A stretch of DNA of 64,000 nucleotides from Collinsella sp. TM09-10AT (GCF_003436275.1 NZ_QSOP01000005.1:62800-126799); one strand, 5' to 3'. Shown: positions 17,212 through 28,994, counted from the first letter of the stretch. The notes: generated from the sequence alone by a model not told the origin. Translations and numbers: made by a program.

Positions 17212-18081
17212 TTACTCGCCACGGACCAGACGGTCAAAGGCAACGACGGTAATGGTGTCGCCGAGCTCCTTGGAGACCTGCTCAGCGTACTTCTTGATGG
17301 TGAGGGAGCTGTCCTTGATGAACTCCTGCTCGGTGAGCACGGACTGCTTGTAGAACTTCTCCAGACGGCCAACAGCCATCTTCTCCTGGATAGCCTCGGG
17401 CTTGCCGGACTCGGCAGCCTGGGCCATGTAGATCTGCTTCTCGTGCTCGACGGTCTCGGCCGGAACCTGATCGCGGGTAGCGCAGATCGGGGCGACGGCG
17501 GCAACCTGAAGGGCAACGTCGTGAGCGAAGGTCTTGAAGGACTCAGCCTGAGCGGTCTCGGCCTTCTCGAAGGCGAACTCGACGAGGACGCCGATCTTAC
17601 CACCCATGTGGATGTAAGAAGCGAGCGCGCCGTTCTCGGCCTTGCGGGCAGCGAAGCGGGAGATCTTCATGTTCTCGCCCATGATGTGAATCATCTCGGT
17701 GAGCTCGGAGGAAACGGTCTCCTCGCCCATCGGCTTCTCGAGCAGAGCGTCGACGTCAGCAGGCTCGGTGGTAGCGACAACCTCAGCGACCTTAGAAGCA
17801 AAGCCGGTGAACTTGGCGTTGGAGCCAACGAAGTCGGTCTCGCAGGAGAGCTCGAGCAGAGCACCGGTCTTGCCATCCTCGGAGACGAACGCGGCGACAG
17901 CGCCCTCGTTGGTCTCACGGCCAGCCTTCTTGGCAGCCTTGGCAAGACCGTTCTTACGCAGAACGTCGACAGCGGCGTCCATGTCGCCGTCAGCCTCGAC
18001 GAGAGCCTTCTTGCACTCCATCATCGGGGAGTCGGTCATCTCGCGGAGCTGCTTGACCATAGCGGCGGTAATCTGGGCCAT
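17212..18081 (-). CDS. tsf: Elongation factor Ts
   Basis: Nucleotide exchange factor for EF-Tu. The 289-residue protein starts MAQITAAMVKQLREMTDSPM with the N-terminal UBA-like domain, then the signature LRKNGLAKAAKK and LLELSCETDFVGSN. I chose the ATG at 18081, which has AAAGGA 7 bases upstream, over one five codons earlier that lies in the ribosome site. It is cotranscribed with rpsB, 45 bases upstream. Confidence 0.96.
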   Translation of the reverse strand: MAQITAAMVKQLREMTDSPMMECKKALVEADGDMDAAVDVLRKNGLAKAAKKAGRETNEGAVAAFVSEDGKTGALLELSCETDFVGSNAKFTGFASKVAEVVATTEPADVDALLEKPMGEETVSSELTEMIHIMGENMKISRFAARKAENGALASYIHMGGKIGVLVEFAFEKAETAQAESFKTFAHDVALQVAAVAPICATRDQVPAETVEHEKQIYMAQAAESGKPEAIQEKMAVGRLEKFYKQSVLTEQEFIKDSSLTIKKYAEQVSKELGDTITVVAFDRLVRGE

Positions 18082-18126
18082 TGTGGTTCCTTTCAAAGAG
18101 ATGAAAAAGAATTAACTAAGACTGAT

Positions 18127-18855
18127 TTACTCGGCCTTGGGCTCAGCGGCCATCTCGGCCTCGGAGACCTGCTCCTTGCCGGAGCCAGCGAGGCAGGCGT
18201 CAGCCATGAGCTCGCACATAAGGGTGACAGCAGAGATAGCGTCATCGTTGCAGGGGATGCCGTACTCGACCTCGTCGGGATCGGAGTTGGTGTCGATCAG
18301 AGCGACGACGGGGATGTTCAGGCGCTGAGCCTCCTTGATGGCGTTCTCCTCGCGCTTGGTGTCGATGACGAAGAGAGCCTGGGGCAGACCCTTCATGTCG
18401 CGGGCACCACCGAGGTTGGTCTGGAGCTTGGTGAGCTCCTTGCCGAGCACAGCCTGCTCCTTCTTGGGGAGCACTGCCATGCGGCCGTCCTCGACCATGG
18501 CCTCGAGCTCCTCCATGCGGTTGATGCGGGAGCGGATGGTGACGAAGTTGGTCAGCATACCGCCGAGCCAACGCTGGTTGATGTAAGGCATGTTGGCGCG
18601 CTCAGCAGCGTTCTTGACGGCCTCCTGAGCCTGCTTCTTGGTGCCGACGAACAGCACATTGCCGCCCTTGGCGACGTTCTTGACGAAGGTGTAGGCCTGA
18701 TCGGCGTCGAGGATGGTCTGCTTGAGGTCGAGGATGTAGATGCCGTTGCGCTCACCGAAGATGAACGGCTTCATCTTGGGGTTCCAGCGACGGGTCTGGT
18801 GACCGAAGTGGCAGCCGGCCTCGAGCAGGGTGCGGATATTAATCTTGGTAGCCAT
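18127..18855 (-). CDS. rpsB: 30S ribosomal protein S2
   Basis: Small-subunit protein of 242 residues. It shows [24 protein letters not shown] at the start and the [22 protein letters not shown] segment and [21 protein letters not shown] near the end. A short acidic tail follows. The ATG has AGGAGG 6 bases upstream. A consensus-like promoter lies about 140 bases upstream, leaving a 130-nt leader. Confidence 0.97.
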   Translation of the reverse strand: MATKINIRTLLEAGCHFGHQTRRWNPKMKPFIFGERNGIYILDLKQTILDADQAYTFVKNVAKGGNVLFVGTKKQAQEAVKNAAERANMPYINQRWLGGMLTNFVTIRSRINRMEELEAMVEDGRMAVLPKKEQAVLGKELTKLQTNLGGARDMKGLPQALFVIDTKREENAIKEAQRLNIPVVALIDTNSDPDEVEYGIPCNDDAISAVTLMCELMADACLAGSGKEQVSEAEMAAEPKAE

Positions 18856-18996
18856 GTTAAACCTCCTGTGGTTTGCCTCCGCGCGGGGTCATCCTCCAAA
18901 ACCAACCCGGACATGTGCTACCAAAGCCCGGGCACCACGGTATGAAGTAGCCGCGCGTGCGTGATAAAAACCTGTTGCCGTGAAGCAACCCGATGA

Positions 18997-19025
18997 ATGA
19001 TAGCAGGAATGCATCTTCCTGCCAA
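18997..19025 (-). promoter_or_regulatory. rpsB-tsf promoter
   Basis: On the minus strand, TTGGCA (19025-19020) and TATCAT (19002-18997) are spaced by 17 bases, with TGC giving an extended -10. The leader to rpsB (about 130 nt) contains a GTTGC-ttcacg-GCAAC hairpin and a T-run at 18965-18969. Autoregulation by S2 there would be inference only. Confidence 0.7.
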
Positions 19026-19074
19026 CCCGCAATCAAAACCACACACCTGAGCGCGGCGCGGGACGTCCCAGCCA

Positions 19075-19995
19075 CTATTCGCCGCGGGGATGGGCTTGAG
19101 CCACAGCCCGCTTAAGCCGATCGGGTGTGAGATGCGTGTAGATCTGCGTCGTGGACAGGCTCGCATGGCCCAGCAGCTCTTGAACCGAGCGCAGGTCCGC
19201 ACCGCCCTCGAGCAAGTCGGTCGCAAAGGTATGGCGCATCGCATGCGGGGCGATGTCGGCAGGCATGCCGGCGAGCGTCGCCAGCGTATGAAACCGCCGC
19301 CTGAGCATGGCGGCACTCATGCGATTACCGCGCGCCGATATAAGCAGCGGATGCGGCCCGGTAACGGGGTCACGACGCTTTGCCTGAGCGAGCAACTCCG
19401 GCCTCCCCTCCTCAATATAGAGACGCGTCGCCTCGAGCGCACGACGATACAGAGGGACGATACGTTCTTTGCTCCCCTTGCCCCACAGGCGCAGCGTGCG
19501 TTCGGACCACGCAATGGACTCCACATTGAGTGCTGCGAGCTCAGAGATACGGGCGCCCGAGGCATAGAGCAGCTCGAGCATCGCCGCATCGCGCAGTCCC
19601 GCGGGTGTTGAGGTATCAGGCGTCTTGAGCAGCGCCTCGACCTGCTTGGTCGTAAGGACGCCCGGCAGGTCACGCGGCAGCTTGGGCGATGCGATCGCCG
19701 AGACTGCATCGCCCTCCACGACCCCCTCGGCAGCCATCCATCGATAGAGCGATCGGATAGCCGACAGATGCGCCGCAAGCGTTCGGGGAGCCACCTGCTC
19801 ACGCGAAAGCTCGGCAAGATAGCGACGAATGGTGCGCACGTCGGCAGCGAAAGCATCGATATCCTCGCGCTCGCACCAGGCAGCAAAGCGCTCCAGCCTC
19901 GAGCCATAGGCCGTCACCGTATTGGGAGAAAGCCCCTCGACACGTGCGATATAGGCGATAAACGAGTCGACGGTGTCGTACAGGTCAAAGGCTAT
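19075..19995 (-). CDS. xerC: XerC/XerD-like tyrosine recombinase
   Basis: Site-specific recombinase, presumably for chromosome dimer resolution. Catalytic residues are all visible: Arg in ASGARISELAAL, Lys in GKGSKERIVPL, HAMRH, then GHASLSTTQIYTH with the nucleophile Tyr. The N-terminal SAM-like domain begins FIAYIARVEGLSPNTVTAYG, so the gene must extend upstream of the GTG at 19917. No ATG, GTG or TTG is in frame before the upstream stop. The best-placed codon is an ATA at 19995, 9 bases after GGAGG, overlapping the trmFO stop as ATAG. If GTG 19917 were used, most of the DNA-binding first helix would be lost. Confidence 0.85.
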   Translation of the reverse strand: MAFDLYDTVDSFIAYIARVEGLSPNTVTAYGSRLERFAAWCEREDIDAFAADVRTIRRYLAELSREQVAPRTLAAHLSAIRSLYRWMAAEGVVEGDAVSAIASPKLPRDLPGVLTTKQVEALLKTPDTSTPAGLRDAAMLELLYASGARISELAALNVESIAWSERTLRLWGKGSKERIVPLYRRALEATRLYIEEGRPELLAQAKRRDPVTGPHPLLISARGNRMSAAMLRRRFHTLATLAGMPADIAPHAMRHTFATDLLEGGADLRSVQELLGHASLSTTQIYTHLTPDRLKRAVAQAHPRGE

Positions 19996-21329
19996 GACCG
20001 GTCGCCTCCAAACAGATCAGGACGAGTGGCCAGATAGGCATCAAGGGCCTCGAGCGCACGGTCCGCATAGGCCTGGTAGCGGTCGCGCTTGCTGCGGCGC
20101 TTACCATCCTCGAGTGGCGGCACCAGGCCAAAGTTGACATGCATAGGTTGATAGCCCACGGTGGCAGGATCGGTCGCATAGCCCACGAGCGCACCCAGGG
20201 CGCCCACGCGCGGCAACTCGACGCCCGCGACACCGATAGCCTCGGCATAGGTGTTGAGCGCCGCGAGCAGACCGGTCGCCACGGCTTCCATGTACCCCTC
20301 GGTGCCGGTGATCTGACCGGCCAGGCGCACGCCGGTACCGGGCACGGCAAAGGTGCCATCGAGCACGTGCGGGGCGTCGACAAAGGTATTGCGGTGCATG
20401 ACACCGTAGCGGAAGAACTCAGCGTTCTCCAGGCCCGGCACCATATGGAAGACGCGCTTCTGCTCGCCAAAGGTCAAGTTGGTCTGGAAGCCCACCAGGT
20501 TATAGGCGGTCTTCTCCTTATTCTCGGCACGCAGCTGAATCGCCGCCCAGGGACGACGACCGGTTCGCGGATCGGTGAGGCCGACGGGCTTCATGGCGCC
20601 AAAGCGAATGGCGTCCTTGCCGGTGCGCGCAACTTCCTCGGCAGGCTGGCAGGCCTGGAACAGATCGCCGCCCTCAAAGTCCTTGAGCACCACGCGGTCG
20701 GCCGTGGTAAGCGCCTCGATAAAGACCTCGTACTCCTCCTTGTTGAGCGGAGCGTTGAGATAGTCGCCGCTCCCCTGCTCCTCGTAGCGCGACTGCGAGA
20801 ACAGCACGTCCATATCGAGCGTGGAGGCATCGACGATCGGCGCCGCGGCATCGAAGAACGCAAGGGCGTTGCCACCGACGAGCTTCATGACCTCTTCGCT
20901 CAGCGCCGGCGAGCACAAGGGGCCGGCGGCAATGACCACGTGACCTTCGGGAATCTGCGTGACCTCGCCGTGAATGATCTCGATATTGGGACGGGCGGCA
21001 ACCTCGGCCTCGACAAGCTCGGAAAACTTGACGCGGTCGACCGCCAGGGCACCGCCGGCGGGAACAGCCGCGCGATGGGCGCAATCGAGCAGGACTGAAC
21101 CCATGCGCTCAAGCTCGGCCTTCAGCAAACCAGCCGCGGAATCCGGACGGGTCGACTTAAACGAATTGGAACAGACGAGCTCTGCCAGGTGATCGGTATG
21201 GTGGGCCGGGGAGCTAACCTGGGGGCGCATCTCGCACAGCTTTACGGCGAACCCGCGATCTGCAAGCTGAATCGCGCACTCCGAACCCGCCAGACCGCCA
21301 CCGATAACCGTCACCTGATCAAACAGCAT
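19992..21329 (-). CDS. trmFO: tRNA (uracil-54-C5)-methyltransferase, folate/FAD-dependent
   Basis: Makes m5U54 in the T loop of tRNA using methylenetetrahydrofolate and FADH2. The Rossmann FAD site VTVIGGGLAGSECAIQLA is at the N-terminus; KLCEMRP and ELVCSNSFKS follow, and PRVGALGALVGYAT is near the end. About 445 residues. I prefer the ATG at 21329 (AAAGG 9 bases upstream) over a TTG two codons earlier. Downstream it overlaps the presumed xerC start. Confidence 0.95.
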   Translation of the reverse strand: MLFDQVTVIGGGLAGSECAIQLADRGFAVKLCEMRPQVSSPAHHTDHLAELVCSNSFKSTRPDSAAGLLKAELERMGSVLLDCAHRAAVPAGGALAVDRVKFSELVEAEVAARPNIEIIHGEVTQIPEGHVVIAAGPLCSPALSEEVMKLVGGNALAFFDAAAPIVDASTLDMDVLFSQSRYEEQGSGDYLNAPLNKEEYEVFIEALTTADRVVLKDFEGGDLFQACQPAEEVARTGKDAIRFGAMKPVGLTDPRTGRRPWAAIQLRAENKEKTAYNLVGFQTNLTFGEQKRVFHMVPGLENAEFFRYGVMHRNTFVDAPHVLDGTFAVPGTGVRLAGQITGTEGYMEAVATGLLAALNTYAEAIGVAGVELPRVGALGALVGYATDPATVGYQPMHVNFGLVPPLEDGKRRSKRDRYQAYADRALEALDAYLATRPDLFGGDRS

Positions 21330-21343
21330 CTGCAAACACCTTT

Positions 21344-22279
21344 CTAATTGACATGTTTTCCATTGTGACCGAAGGGTGTCTGAGCGTGAAGGGCAAACTT
21401 GGAGGGCGCATACCTTCCATCCATCATGCGCTCGATAAGACCCTCGAGCTCAAGCGAACCCAGGAGTTTGAGTACGCCGACGGCATCGAGCGAGACGAGC
21501 GCCGCGATGTCGTCGACCTTGAGCGGAGAGGCGATGAGCGCATGCATCACGGTCTGCTGTGTTTGATCCAGGTCGGCAATGCCGGGAGCATCGGGGCGCG
21601 AGTAGCGCAGGGTGCCGTAGATGCGTGAAATAGCCATCTCGATAGATTCCTCGTCGATGATGCAGCAGGCACCGTTCGCAATGAGGTAATTCGTGCCACG
21701 CGACTCGGGCGATAGGATCGACCCTGGCACGGCAAGAAGTTCTCGCCCCAAATCCATAGCAGCCTCGGCTGTAGAAAACGTCCCGGAAGGCATACCCGCC
21801 TCGGATACAAAGAGGGCTTGCGACAGGGCCGCGATTACGCGATTGCGGCGCGGAAAGGCAAACTTGCGCGGACCCATGCCCCACGGAGAGATCGACACGA
21901 CCGCGCCACCCGTATCGAGCGTGCGCGTAATAAGCCCCGCGCTCGAACGCGGGTAGACCACGTCGGCGCCCGTCCCCAGCACCACGACGTGTTTGCCGCC
22001 GGCATTGACCGCAGCCCAACCCGAGGCCTGGTCACAACCGACCGCGCCGCCCGAAACTACCGTCACGCCCGCCTCGACCGCAACCTTTGCCGCAAGCTCT
22101 GCCACGGCAAGACCATACGGAGAGGCCTTGCGCGCGCCGATGATGGAGTGCGCGGGCGTCGAAAGCACCTCGGGGTTGCCGCGCACATAGAGTGTCTGGG
22201 GTACATCAGAAAGCTCCAAAACGGTCTCGGGATACAACGCGTCACCTGGATGCAGCTCGAAGGTCCCCTCGGCCATCAT
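21344..22279 (-). CDS. dprA: DNA-processing protein DprA
   Basis: Loads RecA on incoming single-stranded DNA in natural transformation. The Rossmann core has IIGARKASPYGL, VVSGGAVGCDQASGWAAVNAG and VVVLGTGADVVYP. GPRKFAFPRRNRVIAALS and GTNYLIANGA also match the family. A C-terminal winged-helix domain lies at about 240-295. At 311 residues it lacks most of the N-terminal SAM domain seen in longer homologues. The ATG overlaps the comM stop (ATGA) with AAGGAGG upstream. Confidence 0.93.
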   Translation of the reverse strand: MMAEGTFELHPGDALYPETVLELSDVPQTLYVRGNPEVLSTPAHSIIGARKASPYGLAVAELAAKVAVEAGVTVVSGGAVGCDQASGWAAVNAGGKHVVVLGTGADVVYPRSSAGLITRTLDTGGAVVSISPWGMGPRKFAFPRRNRVIAALSQALFVSEAGMPSGTFSTAEAAMDLGRELLAVPGSILSPESRGTNYLIANGACCIIDEESIEMAISRIYGTLRYSRPDAPGIADLDQTQQTVMHALIASPLKVDDIAALVSLDAVGVLKLLGSLELEGLIERMMDGRYAPSKFALHAQTPFGHNGKHVN

Positions 22280-23798
22280 TGGTCCCTCCTTCCCTGGTAC
22301 ATCGCCGCCTCGAGCACGTGGTCCTGCGTCACTTGCTCGCTCTCGGCGACGTCGGCGATGGTACGCGCGATACGCACCAGGCGCACGATGCCGCGGCCCG
22401 TGAGATGCGTGCGCTTCGACAGGCCGAGCACACACTTCTCCGCCGCATCATCGAGCTCAAAGGTCGAAACGACGCCGTCAATGGACCGTGTCTCGTCATC
22501 CTCGGCCTCGGCATCCGCATCGTCCATACGGGATTCGCGCCAAGCGCGAAAAGCGCGACCGCGCACAACGTAGTCACGTAACTCGGCAGACGACATACCC
22601 TCCGCACCCTCGATAATCACCTGAGGGTCGGGACGGGTCACATCGATCATCATGTCGATACGGTCGGCCAAAGGACCGCGCAGCTTTGACCGATAGCGCT
22701 CGACCATCGCCGCCGAGCAGCGGCATGGCACCTCACGGTCGCCCAAAAAGCCGCAGGGACAGGGATTGCTCGCAGCCAGCAGCTGAAAGCGCGACGGGAA
22801 GGTAAAGGCCCCGTCGACGCGCACGATCCTCACATAGCCGCGCTCGATGGGCTGACGCAGCGTCTGCAGCACACTCGTGGGAAACTCGGCAAGCTCGTCC
22901 AAAAAGAGCACGCCGCCATGAGCCAGGCTGATCTCACCCGGATGCACCGGGCGCCCACCGCCGATAAGACCTGCGGTCGAAATACTGTGATGGGGACTGC
23001 GGAAGGGCCGGTGCCCCGCCAACAAGCCATCAATGTTCTCACCCAAAACCGAATGGATGCACAGCGCCTCCTGTTGATCCTCAACGGAAAGCCGGGCAGG
23101 ATGCCGGTCATACGACGCGCGAGCATCGTCTTGCCCGATCCCGGGGACCCGATCATGAGCAAGCCGAGTTCTCCTGCCGCCGCAAGCGCCATGCCGCGCT
23201 TGGCGACCTCCTGCCCCAGTACGTCGGCATAGTCGAGCTCGGGCTCAAAGGTCGCCTCGAGCACTTCAGAATCCAAGTAGTGCCGCGCGGCATCGCCCAT
23301 GCCATGGGCAAGCTGAGACAAATGATCGATGAATCCACAATCCACGCCCGCGAGTGGCACATGCTGGTCTGACCTGCCGGCGATAAAAGACAGCCCCATA
23401 TCACGCGCCAATAGCTGAAACGCCACCTCGCCCTTGACAGGAAGCACCGTACCGTCCAAGCCAAGCTCACCTGCGATAAGACAACGATCGAGGTTGTCGC
23501 GGGGAATCTGACCATCGGCCGCCAATACCGCGATGGCGATGGGCAGATCAAAGCCGCTACCGGTCTTGCGAATATCGCCAGGCGCCAGATTGACCGTAAT
23601 GCCCGAGCGCGGGATTTCAAACCCGGCGGAGCGCATCGCGCAGCGAATACGACCGCGTGACTCCATCACCTCCATACTCGGAATGCCGAGCATCTGAATG
23701 CCCGGAACGCCGCCGGCAAGCGAGACCTCGACCGTGACGTGAATCGCCTCGACGCCACGGATGCAGGCCGCGTGAACGGCAAACGTCTCGAACGCCAT
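22276..23798 (-). pseudogene. comM: ComM-like Mg-chelatase-related ATPase, frameshifted
   Basis: Homologue of ComM/YifB, a hexameric helicase aiding branch migration in transformation. The N-terminal part runs MAFETFAVHAACIRGVEA to the Walker A GSPGSGKTMLARRM in one frame. Near 23083-23095 the frame must shift by one base to continue with SVEDQQEALCIHSVLGEN, the Walker B LFLDELAEF and RFQLLAASNPCPCG. The span is 3n+2 bases, so one base is missing (ILPGLSVE is expected, a C or T lost in the CCCGGCTTT stretch). Everything else is intact, so it is a recent mutation or a sequencing error. It overlaps yraN by one base and dprA by four. Confidence 0.88.
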
Positions 23799-24283
23799 CA
23801 CGACACCTGCCAATCGAACGCGTTGTACTGATGCCCGATCTCGGCGATATGCCCACCGCGAATGGTGACACCCACGGCATCGAAGCGAATCGCCTTGAGC
23901 GGATAATGTTCCATGAGATAGCAACTTGCGATGCGGCGATAGCGGCGTTGCTTTCGGGCGTCCACAGCCTCCTCGGGAAAGACCCGCGTGCTGCAATCCA
24001 GCGCAACGCGTCTGGTCTTGACCTCGGCCATCACCACGACATCGTCGAGCTCATCGAGCAGCACCAGATCGGCCTCGCCCTCGGAGCAACGATAACCCTG
24101 CTCCAGCAAGGTGTAGCCGCGCTCGTTAAAGTAATCGATTGCGATCAGCTCGCCCAGCATGCCCAGCTCGCGGGGACTGAGCCCCTTGATAAACTCGGGC
24201 GTCATCGCCCCGCAGTCGAGCTCGCCATTTTCCCAACGCTCCTTGAGCTGCTGCGTCTTGCTCTTTTTGCTTGCGGCACTCAT
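23798..24283 (-). CDS. YraN family (UPF0102) nuclease-fold protein
   Basis: A 161-residue protein with the Holliday-junction-resolvase-like/restriction-endonuclease fold: GELIAIDYFNERGYTLLEQGYR, EGEADLVLLDELDDVVVMAEVKTR with the metal-binding E/D...E-x-K pattern, and DARKQRRYRRIASCYL. The biological role of the family is not settled. The ATG has GGAGA 5 bases upstream. Its position between rnhB and comM is the standard neighbourhood. Confidence 0.88.
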   Translation of the reverse strand: MSAASKKSKTQQLKERWENGELDCGAMTPEFIKGLSPRELGMLGELIAIDYFNERGYTLLEQGYRCSEGEADLVLLDELDDVVVMAEVKTRRVALDCSTRVFPEEAVDARKQRRYRRIASCYLMEHYPLKAIRFDAVGVTIRGGHIAEIGHQYNAFDWQVS

Positions 24284-24385
24284 GGGGTCTCCTTTCCCGC
24301 ACGCTGCATTGCCCCGATGATGAGGGCACCTTTCATGCGGGTAAGTACCGGAAGCAAACCAAAAGCTGACCAAATGCCGTCAAAA

Positions 24386-24425
24386 AACGGGCCGTACGCA
24401 GCAATGGTGTTGCATACGGCCCGTT
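24386..24425 (-). terminator. Terminator between rnhB and yraN
   Basis: A 15-bp stem with one mismatch (24386-24400 with 24411-24425) and, on the minus strand, a T-run after the stem. It separates rnhB from the yraN-comM-dprA-trmFO-xerC group, which must have another promoter in 24284-24385 or depend on read-through. Confidence 0.8.
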
Positions 24426-24472
24426 ACCAGCAAGTTTATAAAACCCCAGAGGTCCCTGTCTCCACAATTGAC

Positions 24473-25261
24473 CTAGAAAAGGCGCTCAGTCTGCAGAAAG
24501 TTTCCGCAAAAGCTCACGCGGTGCAGTGGACAAAGCCCATGTTTGCGAATGGCCTCGATATGCTCGGGGCTTGCATAGCCCTTCGACTCGGCCAGATGGT
24601 ACTCGGGATACTCGGCGTCGTACTCGACCATCATCTCGTCACGCGTGACCTTGGCCATGATGGACGCCGCGGCGATGCAGGCGATTTTGGCATCGCCCTT
24701 CACCACATCGCGCTCGTTAGGAACGGCGCCCAAGGGGTTACCATCCATGAGGACGCAGTCGGGCTCAAGTCCCGTATCGGCCACGGCGCCCGCAACGGCA
24801 GTACGGATAGCACGGGCCATGCCCATTTCATCGATATCCTTCGGCGCGATATGGCAAAAACCGATCGCCGTCGCCACCTCGGCAATCTTCACTGAGAGCA
24901 ACTCGCGGCGCGCGGGCGTGAGCTTTTTGGAATCGTTGATACCCCAGACGCGCGGCTCCATAGGAAGACAGACGGCGCATACCGTCAAAGGACCGGCCAC
25001 CGATCCGCGGCCCACCTCGTCGACACCAACGACCACCCCATCGCCGCCAAGCTGATGCATAAGCTCGTACATGTCATTGACGCGCTCGCGCTCGGCAAGC
25101 TCTTTGTCATGGCGTTTGAGGGCGCGTTCACAAGCCTTGATCACCTGCTGGCGCGGGTCCTCGCGATAATGCTCCACGAGGGCGGGAATCTCCTCGAACG
25201 TAGCGCTCGCCAACTCACCAGCAACCTGCGATGCCGAAACCGAGCTCGTCATGTTGGCCAT
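24473..25261 (-). CDS. rnhB: Ribonuclease HII
   Basis: Removes RNA from RNA-DNA hybrids, including single ribonucleotides in DNA. The catalytic motif VVVGVDEVGRGSVAGPL (DEVGRG) begins after a helical extension of about 75 residues, as in other long RNase HII proteins. LMDGNPL, GDAKIACIAAASIMAKVTRD and KGYASPEHIEAIRKHGLCPLHR complete the active site. The ATG at 25261 has AAGGAGGG 6 bases upstream. Confidence 0.95.
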   Translation of the reverse strand: MANMTSSVSASQVAGELASATFEEIPALVEHYREDPRQQVIKACERALKRHDKELAERERVNDMYELMHQLGGDGVVVGVDEVGRGSVAGPLTVCAVCLPMEPRVWGINDSKKLTPARRELLSVKIAEVATAIGFCHIAPKDIDEMGMARAIRTAVAGAVADTGLEPDCVLMDGNPLGAVPNERDVVKGDAKIACIAAASIMAKVTRDEMMVEYDAEYPEYHLAESKGYASPEHIEAIRKHGLCPLHRVSFCGNFLQTERLF

Positions 25262-25290
25262 ACCAGGCCCTCCTTGCATGCAAATCAGAT

Positions 25291-25320
25291 AAAAAGAAGG
25301 GCCACCCGAAGGTGACCCTT
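25291..25320 (-). terminator. rplS terminator
   Basis: AAGGGTCACC-ttcg-GGTGGCCCTT on the minus strand (one mismatch, TTCG loop) followed by CTTTTTATC. Confidence 0.85.
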
Positions 25321-25354
25321 GTGTCCAAACGAGTGGACAGACGCTGCGATCTTC

Positions 25355-25696
25355 TTAGCGCTTCTCGGGGATGCGAGCAGCCTTGCCCACCTTGTCGCGG
25401 AGGTAGTACAGCTTGGCGCGACGGACGCGACCATGACGAACGACCTCGAGCTTGGCGATCTTGGGGCTGTGAAGCGGGAAGGTACGCTCAACACCGACAC
25501 CGAAGGACATCTTGCGGACGGTGAAGGTCTCGCGGGCACCGGCGCCGGCCATGCGGATGACGTCGCCCTGGAAAACCTGGATGCGCTCGCGGTCGCCTTC
25601 CTTAATGCGGTAGTGAACCTTGACGTTGTCGGCGACGCGAACCTGAGGAATGTCCTCGCGGATCTGCTGACGCTCGATTGCGCGGATGTAATCCAT
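25355..25696 (-). CDS. rplS: 50S ribosomal protein L19
   Basis: A 113-residue large-subunit protein at the 30S interface. It has [29 protein letters not shown], the [36 protein letters not shown] core and a basic end. The ATG at 25696 has AAGGA 7 bases upstream. It is a single-gene unit here, with its own promoter and terminator, rather than being joined to trmD as in many bacteria. Confidence 0.97.
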   Translation of the reverse strand: MDYIRAIERQQIREDIPQVRVADNVKVHYRIKEGDRERIQVFQGDVIRMAGAGARETFTVRKMSFGVGVERTFPLHSPKIAKLEVVRHGRVRRAKLYYLRDKVGKAARIPEKR

Positions 25697-25765
25697 GTGC
25701 AATTCCTTACTCTTCTAGAGGTGCCGTACCACCTTGGCCGGCACGTAGTTGAACAAACGTATTCG

Positions 25766-25793
25766 AGTATACACGCGCGGGTTTCTGCTGCAA
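25766..25793 (-). promoter_or_regulatory. rplS promoter
   Basis: TTGCAG (25793-25788) and TATACT (25771-25766) on the minus strand, spaced by 16 bases, 70 bases upstream of rplS. Confidence 0.65.
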
Positions 25794-25839
25794 GAACAAT
25801 TTTTTGCGCAGACAAAAAGACAAAACCCGCACATGATAA

Positions 25840-25867
25840 CCGCCCGTCTCACGAATGAGACGGGCGG
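25840..25867 (-). terminator. Hairpin after ppdK
   Basis: An 11-bp perfect stem CCGCCCGTCTC/GAGACGGGCGG with a 6-nt loop. The T tract on the minus strand is short and displaced, so termination strength is uncertain. Confidence 0.6.
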
Positions 25868-25907
25868 CATGAAGGGGGGCTACGCTAGGCGTCGATGCGC
25901 AAGGGGG

Positions 25908-28658
<2,751 letters not shown>

Positions 28659-28733
28659 GATACTTCCCCTTCCATGCGCTTACGCGCACGACCGTGGTAA
28701 CGAATCGACCCGCCGGATGCGGGCCGTGAGGGA

Positions 28734-28739
28734 ACTATA
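28734..28739 (-). promoter_or_regulatory. Possible -10 element for ppdK
   Basis: TATAGT on the minus strand, about 76 bases upstream of the ppdK GTG. No clear -35. Confidence 0.3.
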
Positions 28740-28780
28740 CGGCGGGTTTTGGGCAGGCTTGAGCAGAGGGTGCGCGGTTT

Positions 28781-28829
28781 GGTAAACGTGCTAAAACTAG
28801 CGGTAAACGGTAGGTAAAGTTGGTTACCT
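28781..28829 (-). promoter_or_regulatory. Cluster of GGTAAA repeats upstream of ppdK
   Basis: GGTAAAC occurs at 28781 and 28802, GGTAAAG at 28813, and an AGGTAA-agttgg-TTACCT inverted repeat at 28812-28829. The 12-mer CGGTAAACGGTA at 28801-28812 is the exact reverse complement of the adhE upstream motif, giving the same orientation relative to each gene. This looks like an operator array. Besides this and the palindrome, the 346-base gap between ppdK and the regulator gene holds nothing I can identify. Confidence 0.45.
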
Positions 28830-28916
28830 TATGAAGATACCACTACAAGAAGATTGCAGGTCAGATGCGATGTTTTTGCTAAATCGCTTTATCAATTCAG
28901 GCTATTTAGCCACTCC

Positions 28917-28994
28917 GATGATTTTTCTGGGACGGGGATTAAAAAATCATTGAGTACCTAATGATTTTTTAATCCCCGTCCCAGAAAAATCATC
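28917..28994. repeat. Perfect palindromic repeat, copy 1
   Basis: Two 35-bp arms (28917-28951 and 28960-28994) match perfectly around the 8-nt loop GAGTACCT. Each arm carries CTGGGACGGGGATTAAAAAA. A near-identical copy lies at 62685-62760 in the same loop orientation. It could be a REP/MITE-type unit. Here it also sits at the 3' end of the regulator gene, where it could act as a terminator or RNA-end stabiliser. Confidence 0.85.

Noticed and set aside
18856..18996. rpsB leader as a defined autoregulatory RNA
   Set aside because: A 5-bp hairpin and T-run are visible but I cannot match them to a known S2-binding structure, so I mention it only with the promoter.
22276..23798. Treating the two comM halves as separate genes
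   Set aside because: The two frames join without loss at the Walker A helix and the second half has no ribosome site or start, so they are one broken gene.
24473..25261. N-terminal extension of RNase HII as a possible fusion
   Set aside because: A helical extension of similar length occurs in other long RNase HII proteins, so it is ordinary.
28879..28910. Hairpin GCTAAAT...ATTTAGC upstream of ppdK as a riboswitch
   Set aside because: A 7-bp stem with a 19-nt AT-rich loop and no conserved aptamer features; it could occur by chance.
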